Source of the DNA: CAZYEI01 sp964646425
GTDB taxonomy: Bacteria > Bacillota_I > Bacilli_A > RFN20 > JAISJY01
Direction: 5' to 3'
NCBI GenBank assembly: GCA_964646425.1
Contig: CAZYEI010000027.1
Span: 1-19,056, forward strand
DNA: 19,056 bases
Both the position numbers and the translations under genes were made by a program. Position 1 is the first letter of the stretch; each line of letters opens with the position of its first letter. Positions 13,186-19,056 of this stretch are shown here, piece after piece. Under the pieces are notes generated by a model. That model was given only the letters and a program-made list of their open reading frames with translations. It did no database searches and was not told the origin of the DNA.

Positions 13186-15681
13186 CTATTCTTTAAGTAT
13201 TTTTAATGGATTATCAAGTTTTATAAAACCAAAAGGTATACAACCAAAGATAAGTCCTATCCCTAAAGTAAATACCATTAATTTAATTATCAAATCAAGT
13301 GGCAATGTAGCAAAAGGATAATACGATACTCCAATCATCAATGAAAAAACCGTATTTATCTCAATAACTATAAAAACCGAAGAAAATAAAGTAATAATGT
13401 ATGCAATAAAACACATAAGTAAATTTTGATAAATATGGATTTTTAAAATATCCTTACGCATATAACCTTGCATTATTAATATTGCATCATATTTTTTTTG
13501 CTCGATGGTATTAATAAAGATTACAATTCCAACTAATAATAACGAAACAAAAATACTAAAAAAAGATAAAATCATAATTCCAAATTTAAAATAATTAAGA
13601 ATATTTTCTATTTCTCTATTTGCCTCCCACAATGGAGATATAAAACTATACTCATCAAACTCACTATTAAAAAAAGATACATAATAAGGTATAACTTTAC
13701 TATTATCCATTAAAAGCGATATTTGATAACAAGTTAAATCTTTAACATTCAATTTTAATTCATCAATAAAAAATTCATAACTCCAACTACCTTTTTGATA
13801 AATAAGATTAGCTTGATTACCCTCAATATATCCCACTACCTTAAGTTTAATTTTATTTCCTAATTTATGAATTACTATTATCTCATCACTAATTCTTATT
13901 CCTAAATTTTCAAGTAAAGTACTAGAAACGATAACTTCAGTATTATTTTTAGGAATATTACCATATAAAATATATTGTTCCTTTAATTTTTCATTTGTTA
14001 AATTAATTGGATAAAAAGAAATATCGCTCCCTTTAATATTATTAAATTTTAAAGAATTTAATTTTTGCTCCAGTGTAACGCCATTATTAGAAATATAAAG
14101 ATAATCAATCACATTATCATAAACAAGAAATTTTTTTAAAGCTGATACATTTACTCTTGAACTACTCCCATAATAACAAAGTGCAATTGTTTTATCACGA
14201 TACTCAACGTCAAAATCAAAGACTATTTTTTGATAACGTATGTCATTCAAAAGATTAGTTATTTTATTTTCTTTAAAATTAAATAAATAAGGATAACGAA
14301 TTATATGATTAGATTCTAGTTTACTATCAATAATTAATCCCACACTTGCAAAGATATCTTCTAACCATAATTTTGAATTATGAATAATTAAAATATCATT
14401 GTTAAAGTCCCATTTAATAGACAATAAAGTCAAATTAATAATATACTTTTGATTATCCTTAAGTATTAAAAAAGAAAATTCAAGATTGTTTTTTGCAACA
14501 TACTCACTAACTTGATTTTCATTAAGAAATATTTGGCCAAATAAATTAGAAAAAATCGAAAAATATTTTCTGGGAAAATTCAAAACAAAAGTTTGAGAAT
14601 CATCAATCAAAAAATTTTCATTTACCTCATAATGAAATAAACTATTTATATCTAACCATTCAATATTTATATCTTTATATCTCGCTTCAAATTTTATTTC
14701 ACTATTATAAGAATAAAACACATTCCAATCAAGATTATAATCCAGTGCAATATTTTGAATATCAAATAATGAAATCGTCGCAATACTAGTGTTGTTTTGG
14801 GGATAACCATATATTACATTAGAATTAATCGAATTTTCAAATTGCTTATTAAAAAAAGTAGTAAAACCATCTGTAAGAATAATTGATAATAACATTCCAA
14901 TTATCCCCAAACTACAACACATCCCAGTCATTAATATTCTTTTTCTTTTATATTTTAAAAACGCAAATGCTAACTTAAAAATACCTTTCCACTTACTCTT
15001 TATTCTTTTATCATTTAACTTAGAATTATCTTTTTTATTAATTATTGTTTCTTTAATAAGTTTACCTTCTTCTAATGTTAAAATAGTATCAGCATATTTT
15101 TCACACAAAGCTTTATCATGACTAACCATAATCACTAATTTATAATTTGCTTCTTGTTTTAAAATATCCATTACTTTTACAGCATTATTATAATCCAAAG
15201 CTCCTGTAGGTTCATCAGCTAAAATTATTTTAGGATTATGCGAAAGAGCTCTTGCTAAGCTTACTCTTTGACGCTGACCACCACTTAATTTAGTAACATT
15301 TCTATCTAATAATCTAGTTATACCTAATTTATAAACTAACTTTTCATCTATATTTTTCTTTCTCATAGAAATATTACCTTTAACATCTAAATATGGAATA
15401 AGATACGCATTTTGATAAATCATTCCTAAATTATTTCTACGGAATTTAGCAATTCTTTTACTTCCAAATGTCAAAAAGTCTTTACCAAGATATTTTACTT
15501 CTCCTAGAACTTCATTTTCTAATCCTGCTAAAATATGCAAAAGCGTTGATTTACCACTCCCTGAAGGACCAACTATTGCATAAAAACCTTTATTATTAAA
15601 ATGATAACTAAAATTATCTAAAGCTACAATCGCCTCTTTGCCATTACTGTATTTCTTAGTTACTTTAATTAAATCAAACAT
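13186..15681 (-). CDS. Fused ATPase-FtsX ABC transporter (MacB-like), second of the pair
   Basis: The protein is 831 aa. The N-terminal ABC ATPase (about 1-212) has Walker A G-P-S-G-S-G-K-S (38-45), Q-loop Gln90, signature L-S-G-G-Q-R-Q-R (132-139), Walker B followed by D-E-P-T-G-A-L-D (156-163) and H-loop His188. All the residues needed for ATP hydrolysis are present. A first membrane helix lies at about 248-272. About 425 extracytoplasmic residues follow, then three helices (about 700-725, 752-774, 797-818), the MacB/FtsX layout. Transporters of this type act on peptides, lipoproteins or toxins at the membrane surface and often move substrates without a classical channel. The extracytoplasmic domain is about twice the usual MacB size. 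The ATG overlaps the stop of the upstream transporter by one base (TAATG), so the two are coupled and probably form a heterodimer. The substrate is unknown. Confidence 0.85.
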   Translation of the reverse strand: MFDLIKVTKKYSNGKEAIVALDNFSYHFNNKGFYAIVGPSGSGKSTLLHILAGLENEVLGEVKYLGKDFLTFGSKRIAKFRRNNLGMIYQNAYLIPYLDVKGNISMRKKNIDEKLVYKLGITRLLDRNVTKLSGGQRQRVSLARALSHNPKIILADEPTGALDYNNAVKVMDILKQEANYKLVIMVSHDKALCEKYADTILTLEEGKLIKETIINKKDNSKLNDKRIKSKWKGIFKLAFAFLKYKRKRILMTGMCCSLGIIGMLLSIILTDGFTTFFNKQFENSINSNVIYGYPQNNTSIATISLFDIQNIALDYNLDWNVFYSYNSEIKFEARYKDINIEWLDINSLFHYEVNENFLIDDSQTFVLNFPRKYFSIFSNLFGQIFLNENQVSEYVAKNNLEFSFLILKDNQKYIINLTLLSIKWDFNNDILIIHNSKLWLEDIFASVGLIIDSKLESNHIIRYPYLFNFKENKITNLLNDIRYQKIVFDFDVEYRDKTIALCYYGSSSRVNVSALKKFLVYDNVIDYLYISNNGVTLEQKLNSLKFNNIKGSDISFYPINLTNEKLKEQYILYGNIPKNNTEVIVSSTLLENLGIRISDEIIVIHKLGNKIKLKVVGYIEGNQANLIYQKGSWSYEFFIDELKLNVKDLTCYQISLLMDNSKVIPYYVSFFNSEFDEYSFISPLWEANREIENILNYFKFGIMILSFFSIFVSLLLVGIVIFINTIEQKKYDAILIMQGYMRKDILKIHIYQNLLMCFIAYIITLFSSVFIVIEINTVFSLMIGVSYYPFATLPLDLIIKLMVFTLGIGLIFGCIPFGFIKLDNPLKILKE

Positions 15682-17672
15682 TACTCACTTTTCAGCACAC
15701 TACCAATTTCCATTCTTCTTAAATTATTTATAGGTAATATGCTAGCAAAAATACACAACAAAATAAAGAAAACAGCTTGTAATGCTAATGGCGTATAAGG
15801 CACAACAATATCAAAAGGAAAATCAAATAAAGATATAATCAAAACGACTAAAATTAAAGCAAATAAACCAAGAAAAACCATCATTAAAGCAATAATTAAG
15901 GCTTGCATAATTAATAACATATACATATCCCCTCTTCTTATCCCCAATTGTTCAAAAACAGCATAGTCTCTCTTTTTTTCTAAAACAAAAGAAGACAAAA
16001 CATAACCAATAAATATCATAAAAATAACTAAACCTAGAATGATAAAAAAGTATACTAATAGTGAAATAATATTTATTAGTTCACTAAACATTTCTTTTTC
16101 TTCATAAGCAGTATTACTTGCAAACGAAAAATGATATGAATGTGCCGGTATCTTTTCTTTATCACGATAATAAGGATTATTTTTAAAATTTGTTATTACC
16201 TCTTCCACCTTCTCAATTTCATTAATAACTACTTGATAATCAAAAGTATAAAAAGCATCAAAATATGTAATCTTATCAAAAATCAAAGAATCCTTTAACA
16301 TATCACAATAAAATTTATAATCTACATATATTATATTACTGGTAACAAATAACGAATCCTTAACTATTCCCACTATCTCAACTTTAAAATCTCTTTGAAA
16401 TTCAGCCTTATACTCAAACAATTCCTTTACTTCTATTTGCTTACCCAATAATTCTTGTATGTTATCATTATCAGTAGTTAGTAAAGACTTTGCAAATGAA
16501 GTACTTATAATTATTTCGTCTCCCCTTTCCACATTTCTTCCAAAAGAAAAAGAATTATCACTTAATCCCCCACCTAAACATTTAACATTATAATTAACTA
16601 TTTCCTTATTCTCAAAATTAATCTTTGAAAAAACATATTCCTTTAAAATACCATCAATATTTTCTCTAATTACACAATTATCATATTTATTAATCAATTT
16701 TGCTAAAACAGCGCTATTTATTACTCCTTCTTTTATTTCTTCATTTTCCTCATAATATGTAATTAAATCAAAAACATTATATAAAGGACTAAACATATAT
16801 TGATTATCAATATATGTATTAGCACTAGCCAAAGAAGAAAGCAAAACAGCAATAAATAAAAAAATAAAACAACCAGAACCAATTAAAAATATAAATCGCA
16901 CTTTTAAAGTCATTATCGCTGAAAAAATATATTTCAAACCCAACTTTAAAGACAAAGGACAATATACTTTCCTTCTAGCATTATTTATTTTTTTATTAGA
17001 ACTAACTTCCAATTCTTCAATTTTAGTAATATTCCCATGATCCATATAAATAATCTTATTTACATACTTTCTCGCAAATTTTTCATTATGAGTAACCATA
17101 ATGACTAAAGAATTTTTACTATACTCTTTTAATAAGCTAAGCAATAACTCACTATTGTTATAATCAAGTGCACCAGTAGGTTCATCGGCAAGAATTAATG
17201 AGGGACTATTTGCCAATGCTCTTATCACTCCAACTCTTTGTCTTTGACCACCACTAAGTAATCCCGTATTTTGATATTTATATTCAGTCAAATTTAACTT
17301 TGACAACATCTCATCAATATATCTATTTCCATTACTACAATTAAGTTTTAATTTAATATTATCATTTACATTTAAACAATCAATTAATTCATAATATTGA
17401 TAAATAAAACCTATTTCATTTTGAAGAATATAATACCAATCATCTTTATCATAATCTAATAAATTACGACCATTAAAAAGAATTTCTCCACTAGTAGGAT
17501 AAAATAATTTAGTAATTAAATTTAATAATGTCGATTTACCACAACCAGAAGGACCAACGATAGCAACAAACTCCCCACTAAACAATTCTAAATTAATGTT
17601 TTGTAAAGCCTTAACTTTTATTTCACCATCACTATATTCTTTATTAACATATTTAAACTCTAAGATTTTCAT
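15681..17672 (-). CDS. Fused ATPase-FtsX ABC transporter (MacB-like), first of the pair
   Basis: The protein is 663 aa. The ATPase carries Walker A G-P-S-G-C-G-K-S (40-47), Q-loop Gln92, signature L-S-G-G-Q-R-Q-R (139-146), Walker B with D-E-P-T-G-A-L-D (163-170) and His195. A basic linker leads to the first membrane helix (about 259-283). An extracytoplasmic domain of about 250 residues follows, then three helices (about 535-562, 585-614, 627-647). A short cytoplasmic stretch K-R-D-Y-A-V-F-E-Q-L-G (567-577) matches the usual FtsX coupling region. GAGGT lies seven bases before the ATG at 17672. It shares architecture with the downstream 831-aa protein but has a much shorter outer domain. Nearby genes encode a small lipoprotein, a membrane-anchored protein and a 45-aa peptide, all possible partners or substrates. 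A regulator or two-component system of the Bce type is not visible. Confidence 0.86.
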   Translation of the reverse strand: MKILEFKYVNKEYSDGEIKVKALQNINLELFSGEFVAIVGPSGCGKSTLLNLITKLFYPTSGEILFNGRNLLDYDKDDWYYILQNEIGFIYQYYELIDCLNVNDNIKLKLNCSNGNRYIDEMLSKLNLTEYKYQNTGLLSGGQRQRVGVIRALANSPSLILADEPTGALDYNNSELLLSLLKEYSKNSLVIMVTHNEKFARKYVNKIIYMDHGNITKIEELEVSSNKKINNARRKVYCPLSLKLGLKYIFSAIMTLKVRFIFLIGSGCFIFLFIAVLLSSLASANTYIDNQYMFSPLYNVFDLITYYEENEEIKEGVINSAVLAKLINKYDNCVIRENIDGILKEYVFSKINFENKEIVNYNVKCLGGGLSDNSFSFGRNVERGDEIIISTSFAKSLLTTDNDNIQELLGKQIEVKELFEYKAEFQRDFKVEIVGIVKDSLFVTSNIIYVDYKFYCDMLKDSLIFDKITYFDAFYTFDYQVVINEIEKVEEVITNFKNNPYYRDKEKIPAHSYHFSFASNTAYEEKEMFSELINIISLLVYFFIILGLVIFMIFIGYVLSSFVLEKKRDYAVFEQLGIRRGDMYMLLIMQALIIALMMVFLGLFALILVVLIISLFDFPFDIVVPYTPLALQAVFFILLCIFASILPINNLRRMEIGSVLKSE

Positions 17673-17684
17673 AAATTATACCTC

Positions 17685-17713
17685 ATTATATAATTCGATA
17701 AAAATAATAAAAA
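17685..17713 (-). promoter_or_regulatory. Possible promoter of the ABC pair
   Basis: On the minus strand, a consensus -10 box TATAAT (17690-17685) has a weak -35 box TTTTTA (17713-17708) at 17 bp. It lies between the upstream terminator and the transporter start. The -10 is convincing, but the -35 could be chance in such AT-rich sequence. Confidence 0.4.
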
Positions 17714-17716
17714 CCC

Positions 17717-17745
17717 AAAAAAAATCACCCTATTACATAAGGTGA
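17717..17745 (-). terminator. Intrinsic terminator after the 126-aa gene
   Basis: TCACC (17725-17729) and GGTGA (17741-17745) form a short stem around an 11-nt loop in which TAT/ATA can pair further. On the minus strand it is followed by eight T residues (17724-17717). It separates the 126-aa gene from the transporter pair, perhaps incompletely. Confidence 0.7.
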
Positions 17746-17762
17746 CTTAAAAAACTCTAATC

Positions 17763-18143
17763 TTACTTATTAAATAAACCAATCAAAAAATAAGATATAA
17801 TAGCAAAAACAACAATAACAACAAACCAATGTAAAACAAAAGCTAATCTTTGCTTAACATCATTAATTACATCAACTTGCTTATCCACATAATTACCAGC
17901 CAAATAATCCTTAACACTCTTAGAAACAATAATCATTCTCAACAACGACCCTTGATCATGAACAACTCGATAAACAAATTGATTTTTCACATCAAACTCA
18001 ATCTTAATCCTAACTTTAACATAAACAACAATTTCCTCTTTTGAATCAATATCTAAGAAAGTTAAAGTATACTCTCCACCATTCCTTTTAGCATTCCCCG
18101 AATAAAAAACTTTAGTTAAAACACCATAGAACTCACTTTTCAT
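17763..18143 (-). CDS. 126-aa protein with C-terminal membrane anchor, unknown function
   Basis: I do not recognise this protein. The first 100 residues are soluble and beta-rich, with alternating hydrophobic and charged stretches (for example E-Y-T-L-T-F-L-D and V-Y-V-K-V-R-I-K-I). A single hydrophobic helix at about 101-123 ends the protein just before a short L-F-N-K tail. With no signal peptide, it would be a tail-anchored protein with its domain in the cytoplasm, or the reverse if inserted the other way. The start is supported by AGGAG, seven bases upstream of the ATG and overlapping the stop of the preceding lipoprotein gene. The two are thus one operon and translationally coupled. A role with the lipoprotein or the downstream transporters is a guess from position. 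Confidence 0.75.
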   Translation of the reverse strand: MKSEFYGVLTKVFYSGNAKRNGGEYTLTFLDIDSKEEIVVYVKVRIKIEFDVKNQFVYRVVHDQGSLLRMIIVSKSVKDYLAGNYVDKQVDVINDVKQRLAFVLHWFVVIVVFAIISYFLIGLFNK

Positions 18144-18152
18144 TTTGTTCTC

Positions 18153-18425
18153 CTATACTAAAGGAAAAAAATGATCACTACTGCTTGTATTAGAAGAAGC
18201 AGTGTCAGTTGATGTTGAAGAATTAGGTAAAAATGATGTAGATTGATTATCTTTACTACTTGAATCTTGAGAAGAAGTTGTTGTAACAACATTACTTGAA
18301 GTAGTCATAGATACAGTCGAAATTAGTGAACTACTAGAGTCAGATAATTCTTTACTAGAACTATTATTAGGGTTAGTACAACCGGCTAAAACAATTATCC
18401 CTAATATTAATAAAAGTTTTTTCAT
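18153..18425 (-). CDS. Small Ser/Thr-rich lipoprotein, unknown function
   Basis: The protein is 90 aa. It starts with a textbook lipoprotein signal peptide (M-K-K, then a hydrophobic stretch to V-L-A-G-C) with Cys16 as the lipidation site. The rest is low-complexity: about half of the remaining 75 residues are Ser or Thr, with Asn, Asp and Lys between, and the tail is H-F-F-P-L-V. No folded domain is visible. It looks like a surface linker or a spacer lacking its usual C-terminal domain, so truncation of a longer lipoprotein is possible, although no sequence relic of one follows. A GGGGG run about ten bases before the ATG serves as ribosome binding site, as at the amylase. It has its own promoter upstream and is coupled to the 126-aa gene. 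Confidence 0.75.
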   Translation of the reverse strand: MKKLLLILGIIVLAGCTNPNNSSSKELSDSSSSLISTVSMTTSSNVVTTTSSQDSSSKDNQSTSFLPNSSTSTDTASSNTSSSDHFFPLV

Positions 18426-18448
18426 AACTTTTTACCCCCATAACTTAT

Positions 18449-18479
18449 AAAAGGTCCACACAAAAGTGTAGACCTTTTT
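18449..18479 (-). terminator. Intrinsic hairpin before the small lipoprotein gene
   Basis: A 13-bp stem pairs 18449-18461 with 18466-18478 around an AAAA loop (TTTT on the minus strand). One C-A mismatch on the plus strand becomes a G-U wobble in minus-strand RNA. TTTTATAAG follows on the minus strand, and five T residues end the other side. It probably ends the transcript of the surface-protein/small-protein unit. Confidence 0.8.
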
Positions 18480-18490
18480 GCTTGCATATA

Positions 18491-18519
18491 ATTATAATTG
18501 AATACTAATTAATTGTCTA
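18491..18519 (-). promoter_or_regulatory. Promoter upstream of the hairpin and the small lipoprotein
   Basis: On the minus strand, a -35 box TAGACA (18519-18514) and a consensus -10 box TATAAT (18496-18491) are separated by 17 bp. The start would be near 18485, only a few bases before the hairpin at 18478-18449. The transcript for the lipoprotein gene would thus begin with that hairpin. Confidence 0.6.
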
Positions 18520-18525
18520 GTTCAA

Positions 18526-18663
18526 TTATTTGATAAAATCATCCCAAGTAACAGTTGTATCAGTTTCATTTTGGAATGGTTTATTAAATGTTGAAGCAGT
18601 AATTGTTTCATCCATAATATATTCAGAAATATTTAATTCTGGTCTTGTATATTCTTTTTTCAT
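18526..18663 (-). CDS. 45-aa small protein (M-K-K-E-Y-T-R-P-E-L start), unknown function
   Basis: This short gene is well supported by its translation signals. A perfect AGGAGGT ribosome binding site ends eight bases before the ATG at 18663-18661. The frame runs 45 codons to TAA at 18528-18526, and the gene begins 18 bases after the stop of the surface-protein gene. The product begins M-K-K-E-Y-T-R-P-E-L and ends T-V-T-W-D-D-F-I-K. It is acidic (about nine Asp/Glu against five Lys/Arg), has no cysteine, no membrane helix and no signal peptide. I recall many small gut-Firmicutes proteins of unknown role with a K-x-Y-x-x-P-E start. Some are suspected peptide precursors, but that is memory and was not checked. 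It could be a leader-bearing peptide, a small regulator or a chaperone-like partner of the surface protein. Confidence 0.7.
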   Translation of the reverse strand: MKKEYTRPELNISEYIMDETITASTFNKPFQNETDTTVTWDDFIK

Positions 18664-18681
18664 TTATATTTACCTCCTATA

Positions 18682-19056
18682 TTATGCATTTTTGAAAGCA
18701 GTCAAGATAGCGATATCTTCTGCATTTAAGTTTAAGTTTGTTGCATTATCTAAATAATATTGAACAATTGTATTAACTGAATATGTTTTTGATTGTAATT
18801 CTACAGTTGTTCCATCATTTAATACTACATATGCTGTAGCAGTAATTTCTGTTGCATATTGTTCAGAAGGAATATTACTTAATACAACTGCAAATGATTT
18901 ATCAGCATCAGTTTCACCAACTAATGTAGCATCATAATTTTTAGTTGTTGTTCCCATTGTTAATTTAACGCCTGCAGAAGCAACTTCAGTAGCTAAATCT
19001 GCTGGAATAATTCCAACAAATCTCATTTTAGCATTTGCAAAGTTTGAATAAACATC
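18682..19056 (-). CDS. C-terminal part of a surface-type protein (partial)
   Basis: The frame is open to the right edge of the window (125 codons seen), so the N-terminus is missing. The internal ATG at 19026 has no ribosome binding site and lies within a longer conserved-looking stretch (Y-S-N-F-A-N-A-K-M-R-F-V). The visible part is one beta-rich domain with M-R-F-V-G-I-I-P, A-G-V-K-L-T-M and A-Y-V-V-L-N-D-G-T-T-V. Domains of this look are common in large secreted or surface proteins of gut Firmicutes. A helical tail (Y-Y-L-D-N, then A-I-L-T-A-F-K-N-A) follows and there is no sortase motif. It lies 18 bases upstream of the 45-aa gene in the same orientation and presumably shares its transcript. 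Attachment mode and function are unknown. Confidence 0.7.
   Translation of the reverse strand, partial: DVYSNFANAKMRFVGIIPADLATEVASAGVKLTMGTTTKNYDATLVGETDADKSFAVVLSNIPSEQYATEITATAYVVLNDGTTVELQSKTYSVNTIVQYYLDNATNLNLNAEDIAILTAFKNA

Noticed and set aside
18496..18527. Inverted repeat AATTGAA/TTCAATT downstream of the 45-aa gene
   Set aside because: The arms are short, wide apart and AT-rich, without a T run. The nearby 13-bp hairpin at 18449-18478 is the better terminator.
18530..18757. Plus-strand 75-codon frame at the right edge
   Set aside because: It is antisense to the 45-aa gene and the surface-protein end, both of which have proper translation signals or spacing.

Overview
The window is AT-rich throughout and comes from a bacterium with Gram-positive (Bacillota-like) expression signals: near-consensus sigma-A promoters with 17-bp spacers, AGGAGG ribosome binding sites, many short intrinsic terminators, lipoprotein signal peptides and LacI/CcpA-type catabolite operators. 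The standard genetic code fits: Trp is TGG and every stop read is TAA or TAG. The most likely source is an uncultured, fermentative, gut-type low-GC member of the Bacilli/Erysipelotrichia/Clostridia. The sequence alone does not fix the lineage.

Left edge (1-840): the first codons of an unidentified minus-strand gene lie under a promoter embedded in a symmetric four-half-site operator array. Next come a short stretch resembling the repeat-bearing end of an IS21-family element, two tandem minus-strand hairpins, and a tRNA-Gly(GCC) gene with its own promoter.

Starch/maltodextrin locus (about 840-11660): on the minus strand, in transcription order, are a lipid-anchored GH13 alpha-amylase, a DUF1189-like membrane protein of the maltodextrin-utilisation type, a maltodextrin-binding lipoprotein (MalE-like), and the permeases MalF (with a very large extracytoplasmic insertion) and MalG. 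A lipid-anchored type I pullulanase (PulA) is divergent on the plus strand. Cre-like operators sit at malE (two in tandem), in the malF promoter spacer and at pulA. The inferred scheme is that PulA debranches and the amylase cuts alpha-glucans at the cell surface, MalE captures the maltodextrins and MalFG imports them. No ATPase subunit is present, so a shared MsmX-type ATPase elsewhere is expected.

Housekeeping pair (11700-13180): the ATPase YchF and a cold-shock protein are on the minus strand, separated by a hairpin terminator with no clear promoter after it.

Right edge (13186-19056): a minus-strand membrane/secretion region. In transcription order it holds the C-terminal part of a surface-type protein, a 45-aa small protein with a strong ribosome binding site, a Ser/Thr-rich small lipoprotein, a C-terminally membrane-anchored 126-aa protein, and two overlapping genes for fused ATPase-FtsX (MacB-like) ABC transporters with large extracytoplasmic domains. 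This is the least explained part of the window and the best candidate for an undescribed system, though its function cannot be read from sequence alone.
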